Source: Erysipelotrichaceae bacterium
GTDB taxonomy: Bacteria; Bacillota_I; Bacilli_A; Erysipelotrichales; Erysipelotrichaceae
NCBI GenBank assembly: GCA_030694975.1
Contig: JAUYTU010000008.1
Coordinates: forward strand, 22,966 to 86,965
Direction of reading: 5' to 3'
DNA: 64,000 bases
In this document: in pieces, positions 7,508 through 16,441 of the stretch
Numbering within the stretch: the first letter of the stretch is position 1
How the letters are laid out: each line of letters opens with the position of its first letter
The notes under the pieces: generated by a model
Database searches by the model: none
What the model was told of the DNA's origin: nothing
What the model saw: only the letters and a program-made list of their open reading frames with translations
Translations under genes and position numbers: made by a program

Positions 7508-7696
7508 TTCAACCGTATACCCAGCCTCGCGAATCGCAATTTTCGCAATATGCACGATATCATTACGACCCTCGACAATCACTGCCTGACGCTCCAGATT
7601 CATTTCAAAATCAACCCTGGTTTCACCAAGAGCCTCACTGATCTTTTTAACACTTTGCTCATCATTCATATCCTTAACAAATATAATATGTTTCAT
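7505..7696 (-). CDS. HMA-like small protein lacking the metal-binding CxxC
   Basis: The 63 residues fit the beta-alpha-beta-beta-alpha-beta pattern of CopZ-like domains: VKDMNDEQSVKKISEALGE, VDFEMNLERQAVIVEGR, AIREAGYTVE. Where a copper chaperone has CxxC after the first strand, this protein has DMND and contains no cysteine at all. It therefore cannot bind copper in the usual way and may be an adaptor or regulator. An AAGGAGAGG site precedes the ATG. It lies 18 bases after deoD and is last in the mgtE-mgtE-deoD transcript, so its role may concern ion or nucleoside metabolism. Confidence 0.75.
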   Translation of the reverse strand: MKHIIFVKDMNDEQSVKKISEALGETRVDFEMNLERQAVIVEGRNDIVHIAKIAIREAGYTVE

Positions 7697-7714
7697 TTTG
7701 CCTCTCCTTCCGGC

Positions 7715-8425
7715 CTATTCAAAAGCCATTTCCAAAGCAATCTGCATCATCTTGGTAAACGAATTCTGACGTTCTTCAGCCGTAGTCACCTCATGAGTTA
7801 CAAGTGAATCTGAAATCGTGACCAGACACGCCGCATGTTTACCTAATTTCTTAGCATTAGCAAACAACGCAAACGACTCCATCTCCACCGCAACCGAATG
7901 GGTTTCTTTGAAAATATCCTCAAACGTAACCCCAGAATCACGATAGAAAACATCACTGGAATGGATTCTTCCCAAAACAAACGGAATATCCAAACGTTGC
8001 GCTGCAGAAATTAAACTGCCATTCAACTTTACCGAAGGTAACATGACATCTTCCTTATACCCAAATGCCGTCAAAGCGAAACTTGATTCACTCCACGCAC
8101 TATCCGCCAATACGACATCATACAAATTGACATCCTTACTGTAAGATCCGGCTGAACCAATTCTTATAATGTTCTCAACTCCATAAAAAGCATACAGTTC
8201 ATACGAATAAATACCAATGCTCGCCATTCCCATCCCTGAACCCATGACTGAAATCTTATGCCCTTTATATGTACCGGTATATCCAAACATATTACGGACA
8301 TCATTAAACAACTCGACATTTTCCAAGAAATTTTCCGCAATAAATTTCGCCCGTAACGGGTCTCCCGGCATCAAAACTGTTTTAGCAATTTGCCCTTCAA
8401 TCGCTCTATTGTGTGGTGTAGCCAT
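7715..8425 (-). CDS. deoD: Purine-nucleoside phosphorylase, DeoD type
   Basis: The enzyme cleaves purine (deoxy)ribonucleosides with phosphate to base and (deoxy)ribose-1-phosphate in the cytoplasm. The 236-residue sequence has the DeoD signature: MPGDPLRAKFIAE at the start, GSGMGMASIGIYSYEL, IRIGSAGS, the nucleoside-binding VEMESFALF and the acid-base Asp in TISDSLV. The ATG at 8425 (MATPHN) has AGGAG 8 bases upstream; the 14-residue longer frame has no ribosome site. It sits 42 bases after the second mgtE gene in the same orientation. Confidence 0.96.
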   Translation of the reverse strand: MATPHNRAIEGQIAKTVLMPGDPLRAKFIAENFLENVELFNDVRNMFGYTGTYKGHKISVMGSGMGMASIGIYSYELYAFYGVENIIRIGSAGSYSKDVNLYDVVLADSAWSESSFALTAFGYKEDVMLPSVKLNGSLISAAQRLDIPFVLGRIHSSDVFYRDSGVTFEDIFKETHSVAVEMESFALFANAKKLGKHAACLVTISDSLVTHEVTTAEERQNSFTKMMQIALEMAFE

Positions 8426-8467
8426 AAATATCTCCTTTAGTAACAAATTTATTATAACAAAATTCAA

Positions 8468-9826
8468 CTATAAACCCAACATAGACACTGCCAGATTGAA
8501 ATAAATCATCAAAGCCACTGCATCAACCAGCGTCGTAATCAACGGAGCTGCCATCGCAGCCGGATCCTGTTTGAAAAACATCGCCAAAAGCGGCAACACG
8601 CCCCCGACAAGTTTAGAAATTACGACCGTAAGCATTAATGTCAGCGAAATAACCAAATCAACCGTCCAACTTGACTCCGGTGTGAAAATCATTAAACGCA
8701 ACCAATTGATCACAAACAGCACAAACCCGCTTAGTAAGGCCACCTGAACTTCCTTCCAAATGACCTTCCAATAGTCACTCATAGACAACTCACCCACCGC
8801 AATACCGCGAATGACCATCGCCGAAGCCTGAGAACCGGCATTCCCTGCCGTCGACATGATTAATGGAATTGAAGCAGCCAACGCTGGTATCAACAGTAAG
8901 GCATCTTCATACCCCGAAATAATACTTCCCGTAAATGTAGCCGAAACCATCAAAACCAACAGCCACGTAATACGACTCTTGGTCATCTCTGCAACTGAAG
9001 TCTTTAAGTAAGACCCTTCAATCGGAATGATAGCCGCCATTTTCTGAATATCCTCGGTAACCTCTTCTTCCAAAATATCAATAATATCATCAACTGTAAT
9101 GATGCCAATTAAACGATTCTCATCATTGACTACCGGAACCACCGTAATATCATAACGCTTGATAACATGCGCGACCGATTCCTGATCATCATGCGTCTTA
9201 ACGGAAATGACATCCACATCCATTAAATCTTCAACAGTATCATCCGTTTCCGCCAACAGAATATCCCTTAACCGAACCGTTCCCACCAATTCTCGCTGTT
9301 GCGAAATGACATAACTGACACTGATGGTTTCCGCAGACTTGCCTTGTTGTTTGATTTTACGAATCGCACGAGCCACCGTGTCCGAAGCTTCCAACTCCAC
9401 AAAGTCCGTAGACATGATCGAACCAGCCGAATCCTCGGGATAACTTAAAAGTAAATTAATATCCGCGCGCTGCTCGCTACTAACCGAACTTAGAATCTGC
9501 TTAACGATATTCGCCGGCATTTCCTCAAGAAAGTCGACGATATCATCTGTATACAAATTATCCAACATCGACGTAATTTCTACCGAGGAAAACGACTGAA
9601 TGATCTCCTGTTTTTTCTCATAGGTTAAATACGTAAATATCTGAGCCGTAATATCTTTCTTCAACGTCTTAAACAAAAACAAAATCTCCTTCAACTCCAA
9701 CTGCTCAACGATTTCCGCTAAGTCAATCAAGTTATACTCATCAAAAATATACCGCAGATTTCTCACCTGACGCAACTCAATCAGTTCCTTCAGTTGCAAG
9801 GACGTAATATCCATCAATTCAACCAT
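8468..9826 (-). CDS. mgtE: MgtE magnesium transporter, second copy
   Basis: MgtE dimers are Mg2+-gated Mg2+ channels. Residues 1-125 form the MgtE N domain (including DDIVDFLEEMP), 130-250 a CBS pair (AGSIMSTDFVEL, GIITVDDIIDILEEE), and 275-452 five membrane helices with SAGNAGSQASAMVIRGIAVGE and the cation-site motif ALITTLVDAVALMIYF. It has the usual length of about 450. It begins 12 bases after its neighbour mgtE with AAAGGAGG at the start and is clearly a paralogue of it. No M-box leader precedes the operon. Confidence 0.95.
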   Translation of the reverse strand: MVELMDITSLQLKELIELRQVRNLRYIFDEYNLIDLAEIVEQLELKEILFLFKTLKKDITAQIFTYLTYEKKQEIIQSFSSVEITSMLDNLYTDDIVDFLEEMPANIVKQILSSVSSEQRADINLLLSYPEDSAGSIMSTDFVELEASDTVARAIRKIKQQGKSAETISVSYVISQQRELVGTVRLRDILLAETDDTVEDLMDVDVISVKTHDDQESVAHVIKRYDITVVPVVNDENRLIGIITVDDIIDILEEEVTEDIQKMAAIIPIEGSYLKTSVAEMTKSRITWLLVLMVSATFTGSIISGYEDALLLIPALAASIPLIMSTAGNAGSQASAMVIRGIAVGELSMSDYWKVIWKEVQVALLSGFVLFVINWLRLMIFTPESSWTVDLVISLTLMLTVVISKLVGGVLPLLAMFFKQDPAAMAAPLITTLVDAVALMIYFNLAVSMLGL

Positions 9827-9838
9827 GGTATACCTCCT

Positions 9839-11194
9839 TTAACCCAAGACCGCAATTGCGATTGTAAAATACACCAACAAAGAAACAGCATCCACCAAGG
9901 TCGTAATAACAGGACCCGACATGGAGGCCGGATCGATTTTAAGAATCAACGCAAACAAAGGCAGTAATCCGCCAATTAAATTTGCTAATGTAATTGTCAG
10001 AAATACGGTAAACGAAACTAAAATCGCAACGGTGATCCCGACATTGGGCATAAATATCACAATTCTAAGTGTATTTATGGCAAACAATATCAAACCGGTA
10101 ATAAAAGAAGCTCGAAGCTCTTTAAACAATACCGCCAAAAAATCCTTGATTGACAAATCATCAACAACGATTCCCCGAATGACCATCGCACTCGCCTGAG
10201 AACCCGCGTTACCCGCCGTATCCATCAACATCGGAATAAAATTCACTAACGAAGGTACGATCAGTAAGATCGCTGAATTACCCGCAATAATCATCCCGGT
10301 CAACGTGGCCGGAATCATTAGAATAAGCAACCAAGGAATCCGACTCTTAAAAATCTCCCAAACATTTGACTCCAGATAAGAACCTTCAACCGGACGAATA
10401 CCAGCCATCAAATGAATATCTTCGGTTGCTTCTTCTTCCAAAACGTCAATAACATCATCGACCGTAATGATGCCAACCAATTTAAACTGACTGTTAACAA
10501 CACCCACAACTGAAATATCATACTTCTGAAAAATGTGACCGACTTCTTCTTGGTCATCGCCGGTGGTAACCGCAACGATATCAGCATCCATGATTTCACC
10601 GATTTCCATATCTTCAGAAGCAAACAAAATATCACGCAAAGTAATCGACCCTAATAATGTATTGCTTTTATTAATAACGAAACACGTATTGATGGTTTCA
10701 GCGGTCTTCCCTTGTTTCCGGATCTGCTCCATCGCTTCTTCAACACTGTGATGCTCAAACAACTCCACATAATCCGTCGTCATGATCGAACCCGCCGAAT
10801 TCGGCGCATAACTTAACAGCTGATTGATCTCCACGCGCTGTTCACTGGTCGCATTGTGAAGAACCTTCTTAACAATGCTCTCCGGCATTTCTTCCAAAAA
10901 GTCAACCACATCATCCAAGTATAAATTGTCCAAAATGCTTTTAATTTCCGGCCCGGTAAAGGTCTTAATCAGTTCTTCCTGTTTATCCAACGACAGATAA
11001 GCAAACAAGTCCGCCGTTATATCTTTCTTAACGGTTTTAAAGACAAAAAGAACCTCGCTCAAGGTGCATTGCTCTGCCATTTCCGCCAAGTCGACGATGT
11101 TGACTTCTTCAAAGACTTCACGCAGTTTTTTAACTTGTTTATTTGCAATGATCTCTTTAAGTACCGTCAATGTCAATTCATCCCAATTTTCCAT
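9839..11194 (-). CDS. mgtE: MgtE magnesium transporter, first copy
   Basis: The 451-residue protein has the same order as its neighbour: N domain with LDDVVDFLEEMPE, two CBS domains (SAGSIMTTDYVELF, VGIITVDDVIDVLEEEA), and a membrane domain with DTAGNAGSQASAMVIRGIVV and PVITTLVDAVSLLVYF. It is the first gene of a four-gene minus-strand unit (mgtE, mgtE, deoD, HMA-like). Only 74 bases separate it from ddl and its terminator, which leaves no room for a Mg2+ riboswitch. The two copies differ most in the N domain and cytosolic loops, so they may form heterodimers or have different Mg2+ set points (inference). Confidence 0.95.
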   Translation of the reverse strand: MENWDELTLTVLKEIIANKQVKKLREVFEEVNIVDLAEMAEQCTLSEVLFVFKTVKKDITADLFAYLSLDKQEELIKTFTGPEIKSILDNLYLDDVVDFLEEMPESIVKKVLHNATSEQRVEINQLLSYAPNSAGSIMTTDYVELFEHHSVEEAMEQIRKQGKTAETINTCFVINKSNTLLGSITLRDILFASEDMEIGEIMDADIVAVTTGDDQEEVGHIFQKYDISVVGVVNSQFKLVGIITVDDVIDVLEEEATEDIHLMAGIRPVEGSYLESNVWEIFKSRIPWLLILMIPATLTGMIIAGNSAILLIVPSLVNFIPMLMDTAGNAGSQASAMVIRGIVVDDLSIKDFLAVLFKELRASFITGLILFAINTLRIVIFMPNVGITVAILVSFTVFLTITLANLIGGLLPLFALILKIDPASMSGPVITTLVDAVSLLVYFTIAIAVLG

Positions 11195-11246
11195 CGTGCA
11201 CCTCCTACCCTACCATTTTAACCCTTTACGTTTTATAGTACAACAA

Positions 11247-11270
11247 AAAAACGATGTCGCCATCGTTTCT
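11247..11270 (-). terminator. Terminator of the Nudix-ddl unit
   Basis: AAACGATG, GCGA, CATCGTTT then T's on the minus strand, directly at the ddl stop codon. Confidence 0.85.
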
Positions 11271-12444
11271 ATTTAGAGCCTTTAGAGCCCTTTTTATCAA
11301 AGTTTGCCAATAAATTGGTTTGATAGGAGAATACCATCTTTTCCCGGCTTCGCTGACGGTCAATCGCCTGCTCTACCAGAATATCCATCAATGCTGTAAA
11401 GTCCAATCCGTCGTGTTGCCATAAATAAAATGACAAAGACCCGGGTATCGTATTAATCTCATTAACATAAGGTATCATCGTGTTTGCATCGATCAGAAAA
11501 TCAATTCGGGAAACGCCGTTAGCTCCCAATACCTCAAACGTCTTAATGGCTAAGTGCTTGATCCGTTCGGTCAGTTCCTGTCCGACATCGGCCGGAATCT
11601 GACGGCTTGTCGAAGCCATTCCCTTCGAATTAACTCCTTTTGAACTTCCTTGATACTTATTTTCATACGACAGAATATCATCTGTCTTCAATACTTCTTC
11701 AATCGAAGAAGCCTTCATGTCCAATCCGACACCCAACACCGAACAATTCACCTCACGGATGTTTTCCAGTTTGCGCTCAACCAGTATTTTCCGATCATAC
11801 ATCGAAGCAAATTCAATGCCCTCAAACAACTCAGCCTCATCGTGAGCGGTCCTAATTCCAATCGAAGAACCTAAACACGCCGGCTTGATAATCAGCGGAT
11901 AACCAATCTCCAACGCCTTGGCAACAATAGCCTGTCGGCTCTGATTCACATGACCGCCATAAAACCAAAACCAAGGAACAACCGGTAATTTTGAATTCTC
12001 CAATACATGCTTCATAATGACCTTGTCCTGCCCTACACCAGCCGCAATGACATCACAACCGGCATAAGGAACACCCAACATCTCTAAATAACCCTGAACT
12101 GTTCCGTCCTCCGCATGCGTTCCGTGAACCACCGGAATGACCACATCCAACACGACCGGGCGTGAGGAAAACATGTATTTCTTCAAAGGTAAAACGATCA
12201 CTTGATTTTCCTGCCGAACCAAAGATACCGGTGACAGTTGACGTATAAGCTTGTTTAAATCCTTATACTGCCTGATATCTCTAAGTAATGGTGAGGTATA
12301 TAGCACATGTGATTTTGAAATATAGATCGGAATGACCTCATAACGCGTCTTGTCCAAAGCTTCCATCGCTTGAACAGCAGAAATTATACTGACTTCATGT
12401 TCTACAGATTCACCGCCAAACAAAACACCCACGTTAACTTTCAT
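11269..12444 (-). CDS. ddl: D-alanine--D-alanine ligase
   Basis: This ATP-grasp enzyme joins two D-alanines for peptidoglycan stem peptides. The 391-residue sequence shows the N-terminal GVLFGGESVEHEVSI, the HGTHAEDGTVQGYLEMLGVPYAGCDV block, ATP-binding IKPACLGSSIGI and the Mg2+-binding end RIDFLID...NEINTIPGS. The ATG at 12444 has AGGAGG 6 bases upstream. It lies 10 bases after the Nudix gene and one gene from murF, whose product uses the dipeptide. A C-terminal tail of about 30 basic residues extends past the usual end. Confidence 0.96.
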   Translation of the reverse strand: MKVNVGVLFGGESVEHEVSIISAVQAMEALDKTRYEVIPIYISKSHVLYTSPLLRDIRQYKDLNKLIRQLSPVSLVRQENQVIVLPLKKYMFSSRPVVLDVVIPVVHGTHAEDGTVQGYLEMLGVPYAGCDVIAAGVGQDKVIMKHVLENSKLPVVPWFWFYGGHVNQSRQAIVAKALEIGYPLIIKPACLGSSIGIRTAHDEAELFEGIEFASMYDRKILVERKLENIREVNCSVLGVGLDMKASSIEEVLKTDDILSYENKYQGSSKGVNSKGMASTSRQIPADVGQELTERIKHLAIKTFEVLGANGVSRIDFLIDANTMIPYVNEINTIPGSLSFYLWQHDGLDFTALMDILVEQAIDRQRSREKMVFSYQTNLLANFDKKGSKGSK

Positions 12445-12454
12445 GGTCAACCTC

Positions 12455-13054
12455 CTAATCAAATGCGGCATCGCCGCCATATAACGCTACTTGAAGTGCA
12501 CGTCCGATTTCCAGACGAGTCGATTTCTTTGATAGTTCCGGCAGACGGTCAATCGCAAAGAATGCAACGTCCGTCGTTTCATGGTTATGCCTGGCAACAC
12601 CATCGACGATATGACCTACAAAATAATGTACATATTCTGACACGAGTGTCGGGTAATCCTTGTATTTCTCCCGTTGAAACACACCGACCAAACGATCGAT
12701 CTCAACGTCAAATCCTGCTTCCTGCTTAACTTCCTTAATACCGTTTTCCTTGGGTGATTCAAAAACATCACACCAACCCCCCGGAACCGCCCATTTATCT
12801 TCAGCTTTTTCCTTCACTAATAACAAACGGCCTTCGTTATCAAATAACAACACCCTAACAGAGACATTGGGTGTGGGATATAGATCGCGCTCATACAAAT
12901 TAATGGCAATTGGCTCAATCGGCAATGAGTTCAACATCTCCCGGCTGATCCGCTCAAGTTCTTCATAATTCTCCAATGCATACTCATCTTTACTGAACTT
13001 TAACCCGATTTTACTTATGCTCATCACCTTTACGGCAAATTGCTCCCAGTTCAT
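12455..13054 (-). CDS. Nudix hydrolase with N-terminal helical domain
   Basis: Residues 1-60 match the helical extension found in some ADP-ribose or nucleotide-sugar Nudix enzymes (WEQFAVKVMSISKIGLKFSKDEYALENYEEL). Residues 60-190 are the Nudix fold. The Nudix box reads GGWCDVFESPKENGIKEVKQEAGF: the glycine, first glutamate and REUxEE core are present, but Lys replaces Arg and Gln replaces the first Glu of EE. The start at 13054 follows GAAGG by 7 bases. It is cotranscribed with ddl. Substrate unknown; an ADP-ribose or UDP-sugar diphosphatase is likely. Confidence 0.88.
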   Translation of the reverse strand: MNWEQFAVKVMSISKIGLKFSKDEYALENYEELERISREMLNSLPIEPIAINLYERDLYPTPNVSVRVLLFDNEGRLLLVKEKAEDKWAVPGGWCDVFESPKENGIKEVKQEAGFDVEIDRLVGVFQREKYKDYPTLVSEYVHYFVGHIVDGVARHNHETTDVAFFAIDRLPELSKKSTRLEIGRALQVALYGGDAAFD

Positions 13055-13108
13055 AATAGCGCCTTCTTTCTGTACCATTATACCCCAAACAACGCCTAAA
13101 TAAAACTA

Positions 13109-13145
13109 AAAAAAGCCCGAGCGCTAACGGCTGAACGCATCGGGC
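13109..13145 (-). terminator. Terminator of the hydrolase-murF unit
   Basis: GCCCGA...TCGGGC hairpin with a partly paired internal loop, then seven T on the minus strand; it overlaps the murF stop codon. Confidence 0.75.
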
Positions 13146-14725
13146 AAATCATTTTCAATCAAAACTGTATCCTCTTTCGAAGCATTTGTACTTAACCAAG
13201 CAAACGCTTCTTTGACTGAAGCAAGCACATGAACATGCTCCATATCGTAACCGGATTCTTTCAACCCCTCAACAATCGGAACCGTCTGAGTTTTTCCGAT
13301 CAAAAGTACCGCATCCGCTTTACCTTTCATCATTGCACCAAACGCCCGATTATAATCATCTTGCTTATCCCCAAGTTCAATCATCCCCGGGGTCATGACA
13401 ATCCGTTTACCCGGCATCAACGAGAGTATATCCAAGGAGTTCTTCGAACTGACCGGATTGGAGTTAAATGCATTGTCAATCACGGTAAACCCATACATCT
13501 TCTTGACTTCCAAACGATGCTCCACCTGACGGGTGGATGCAACAGCTTTCTGCAAGCGATCCCAATCGATTCCCAAATGTTTACCCAACGCAATCGCCGC
13601 CAAAATATTCAAAACACTGTGCTCACCCAACATTTTGGTTTCAAATGGAATGATCACTTGCTCACGGGTAACCACATCAAACTCCGTTCCCTTTGGAGAA
13701 TAGCGGATATTGACGGCACGGTAATCGACATCATCACTTTCAATGCCATACCAAAGAATCTGACATTTATTTTTGATGCGATAATTACGAATGTGCTCAT
13801 TATCATGATTAAGAACGCCTACCCCTGAAATCGGTAAATTCTCTATCATTTTCATTTTTTCATTTATGATATTATCCAACGTCTTAAACGTATTCAAATG
13901 TTGAGGCCCGATTGAAGTAACGATTCCAAACTGAGGTTTGACAAATTTCGTTAACATGTCGATTTCTCCAACTTTATCCGCACCCATCTCGCAAATAAAC
14001 ACTTGATGTATGGGCTTAAGCATGGTTCGGATCGTAATCGTGATACCCATCGGCGTATTAAAGGACGCCGGGGTCATCAGTGAGTAAAACTGATTTGTAA
14101 GGATATCATTAAGAATATTCTTACTCGACGTTTTACCATAACTTCCTGTGATACCGATCTTAATCAGATTATCACGTTTGCGCAAAATTCGTTTTGCCAA
14201 ATGTATATAGTAGTTTTTTACAAAAGATTCAATCGGTTCTGTAATAAAAGCCATCATAATAACTAACACCCATGGTAGCCAGTAGAAAATCGGTATTCCG
14301 ATTAACCAGCCACGCATAGGCAACCATAATATTAAGGGTCCAACAACAAGTAAAAACAGGATGAACAAAACCACCATCTGGCGGCGAACCCGATTTGTCA
14401 TACTCAGTGGTTTGATATACTGTTTACGCTTCTCCAATTTCCATAATAAAAAAGCATAGAGTGAAACGATCGCTGTCAGAGCAATCCAAGAATATAGTTC
14501 ATCTTTTATAAATAGCAATAAAAAAAGCGGAGATAAAAAGAACAAATACAGAGCTAACTTCGCACCAAAATCCGTAATAGCTTTACTCAGCCATGGAATA
14601 TAGCGCTTTAACTCGTAACGATTTTGTTGAAACATATGCAAAGCATGTTTGCCTGGCATCCACACATAAAGCATCAAAGCAAGCAAGAATGCACCTTGAG
14701 CGATATTTATTAACGTAATTCTCAT
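13124..14725 (-). CDS. murF: Membrane-anchored MurF-like ligase
   Basis: Residues 185-533 form a Mur ligase: P-loop GITGSYGKTSSKN, the FNTPMGITITIRTML block, EMGADKVGEIDML, ATP-site SIGPQHLNTF, then NSNPVSSKNSLDIL and MTPGMIELGDKQDD typical of MurF. MurF adds D-Ala-D-Ala to UDP-MurNAc-tripeptide. Unlike the usual soluble 450-residue enzyme, the first 170 residues hold about five membrane helices (5-24, 50-75, 78-95, 115-135, 140-160). The uridine-binding N domain is replaced by this membrane part. Anchoring may place the step near MraY. It overlaps the preceding hydrolase gene by four bases (ATGA). An MurT-like amidating ligase is less likely. Confidence 0.85.
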   Translation of the reverse strand: MRITLINIAQGAFLLALMLYVWMPGKHALHMFQQNRYELKRYIPWLSKAITDFGAKLALYLFFLSPLFLLLFIKDELYSWIALTAIVSLYAFLLWKLEKRKQYIKPLSMTNRVRRQMVVLFILFLLVVGPLILWLPMRGWLIGIPIFYWLPWVLVIMMAFITEPIESFVKNYYIHLAKRILRKRDNLIKIGITGSYGKTSSKNILNDILTNQFYSLMTPASFNTPMGITITIRTMLKPIHQVFICEMGADKVGEIDMLTKFVKPQFGIVTSIGPQHLNTFKTLDNIINEKMKMIENLPISGVGVLNHDNEHIRNYRIKNKCQILWYGIESDDVDYRAVNIRYSPKGTEFDVVTREQVIIPFETKMLGEHSVLNILAAIALGKHLGIDWDRLQKAVASTRQVEHRLEVKKMYGFTVIDNAFNSNPVSSKNSLDILSLMPGKRIVMTPGMIELGDKQDDYNRAFGAMMKGKADAVLLIGKTQTVPIVEGLKESGYDMEHVHVLASVKEAFAWLSTNASKEDTVLIENDLPDAFSR

Positions 14726-15489
14726 TGGACAGACTCCTTCTCATCCGTTAAAAATACATCAGAAATTTTATTGAACCTCGCACTTTGATTCCAATAAGCG
14801 TAGTGATCATCATCTTCAAAGACAACCAATCCGGCATCCGGTATTTTCTTTTCCATAATCTTCCCCATCCAAAGTGGAGTTGCATCATCCTTCTCACCCC
14901 AAATCAACAAGGTAGGACAAGTGATTTGTGGTAACAAAGGCGTTAAATCTTCATTCACAATTTTAACAAACGACTGACGCATGACACCGCTGATCGCACG
15001 ATAATCCGAACTTCCAAAGAAACGGCTCATCGACTCTTGATGTTTGTTTAAACCCGGAAGCTTAAATACAATTTTCGCCATTTTATAGGTACGAACTCGA
15101 AGATGATAAGAAACACTTCGCTTGGGTTTAATACCGGCCGCACCGGTCAAAATCAGTTTTTGAGTAGCATGTTGTGCGGCAAAAACTATTGCTAATCGAG
15201 CCCCGAAGGAGTGAGCTATCAATATGGGATTTTCAACATTGATTGCAACAAAGAATTCTTTTAAAAAAGCTGTATATTCGTAAACACCCCACGGCTTGAA
15301 CGGAAGATCGCTCGCACCAAAGCCTGGTAAATCAAGGTTAATTACCCTGAAATCATTGTTGAACTGTTGTTCGATGGGTTCCATCATCGCTTTGCTTTGA
15401 CCCCATCCATGTAAAAGCACAACACACCGACCGGTGTGAAGATTGTCGTTATAGTGAATCGTAAGTTCATTGATACTTATGTGCGGCAT
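14722..15489 (-). CDS. Alpha/beta hydrolase
   Basis: The 255-residue protein has the oxyanion block VVLLHGWGQSKAMM, the nucleophile elbow AHSFGAR, a late acid in LLIWGEKDDATP and the catalytic His in EDDDHYAYW. The ATG at 15489 has GGAGG 4-5 bases upstream, whereas a slightly longer start has none. It is translationally coupled to murF, suggesting a role in envelope or cell-wall precursor metabolism, but the substrate cannot be read from sequence. Confidence 0.88.
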   Translation of the reverse strand: MPHISINELTIHYNDNLHTGRCVVLLHGWGQSKAMMEPIEQQFNNDFRVINLDLPGFGASDLPFKPWGVYEYTAFLKEFFVAINVENPILIAHSFGARLAIVFAAQHATQKLILTGAAGIKPKRSVSYHLRVRTYKMAKIVFKLPGLNKHQESMSRFFGSSDYRAISGVMRQSFVKIVNEDLTPLLPQITCPTLLIWGEKDDATPLWMGKIMEKKIPDAGLVVFEDDDHYAYWNQSARFNKISDVFLTDEKESVQ

Positions 15490-15615
15490 AACTTCCTCCA
15501 TACGTCTATATTATAAAGGAAAAAAACGTTTGTGCACGAAATTGTTTGTTTTGTGATTAAAGATATTGAAGAATTATAAGAAATATAATATAATGATGAC
15601 AAAGAAGGTGATCAA

Positions 15616-15984
15616 ATGTATGAGTGGTTAACGGGAAATGCCCACACTATGGTTGTAACGCTGTACAACACCAATATCACATTGAACAACAGCGCAGCAG
15701 CCTACTTCAGTGATGTACGTTACGCAACCATCGGTATTAATCGCGATTTAAAGCAATTTGTGATAAAACCGGTGACCAAAAGAGAAGTTGATTTGAAGAT
15801 TGTTCAACTAGAACACTTGCATAAGGTGTCAATTGGCAAAGGATATGCTAGAATTAGTAATAAGATAGTCTGTGATGAACTCGCGGCAATTATAAATGAA
15901 AATTTAGATGGCCAGAAGTACATTGCTCGCTTTGATGACAAAGAAAAAATGCTTGTCATCAATCTTTCGGATGAGTCCGAGTAA
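15616..15984 (+). CDS. Conserved-looking hypothetical protein upstream of NfeD/SPFH
   Basis: A 122-residue soluble protein with GAAGGTGATC before the ATG. Predicted strands (MVVTLYNTNITLN, YATIGINRDLKQFVIKP, KYIARFDDKEKMLVINL) alternate with a helix rich in basic residues. No catalytic motif or membrane segment is visible and I recognise no family. It starts 12 bases before the NfeD gene, so it probably belongs to the NfeD-SPFH membrane-microdomain operon. Confidence 0.8.
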   Translation: MYEWLTGNAHTMVVTLYNTNITLNNSAAAYFSDVRYATIGINRDLKQFVIKPVTKREVDLKIVQLEHLHKVSIGKGYARISNKIVCDELAAIINENLDGQKYIARFDDKEKMLVINLSDESE

Positions 15985-15996
15985 GGAGGAGCAAAT

Positions 15997-16425
15997 ATGG
16001 AACAATGGCTCTGGGTTATTATTTTAGTTGGCACCTTGATCGTTGAAGTAGTCACATTTGGGAATTTAGTTTCCGTTTGGTTCTCCATGGGTGCTTTAGC
16101 AGCATATTTTGCTTATCTAATGGGATTAAACTTCCCAATTCAATTGACAGTGTTTGTGGTTGTTTCGATTTTATCACTATTGGCTGTTCGGCCATTAGCT
16201 GCGAATTATTTCCGTGGAAATATCGTAGCCACCAATGCCGACCGAATCATTGGACAACATACCACGTTAGTTAAAGGAATCAAGTCGAATGAGTGGGGCG
16301 AAGTCAACGTTTATGGTACAGTATGGAGTGTAGCTGAACTCAGCAACCATCCTTTAGATGCTGGAACCGTCGTAGAAGTTGTCGCCATCGAAGGCGCAAA
16401 ACTAATCGTTAAAAAAGTCGATTAA
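15997..16425 (+). CDS. NfeD-family membrane protein
   Basis: The 142-residue protein has three or four N-terminal membrane helices (about 4-75) followed by an OB-fold domain (IIGQHTTLVKGIKSNEWGEVNVYGTVWSV, GTVVEVVAIEGAKLIVK). Short NfeD proteins pair with SPFH proteins in bacterial membrane microdomains. An AGGAGG precedes the start and the SPFH gene follows after 16 bases, matching that pairing. Confidence 0.92.
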   Translation: MEQWLWVIILVGTLIVEVVTFGNLVSVWFSMGALAAYFAYLMGLNFPIQLTVFVVVSILSLLAVRPLAANYFRGNIVATNADRIIGQHTTLVKGIKSNEWGEVNVYGTVWSVAELSNHPLDAGTVVEVVAIEGAKLIVKKVD

Positions 16426-16441
16426 GAAAGGACAAAAAATT

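Noticed and set aside
11195..11246. M-box magnesium riboswitch before mgtE
   Set aside because: Only about 70 bases separate mgtE from the ddl terminator, too short for an M-box.
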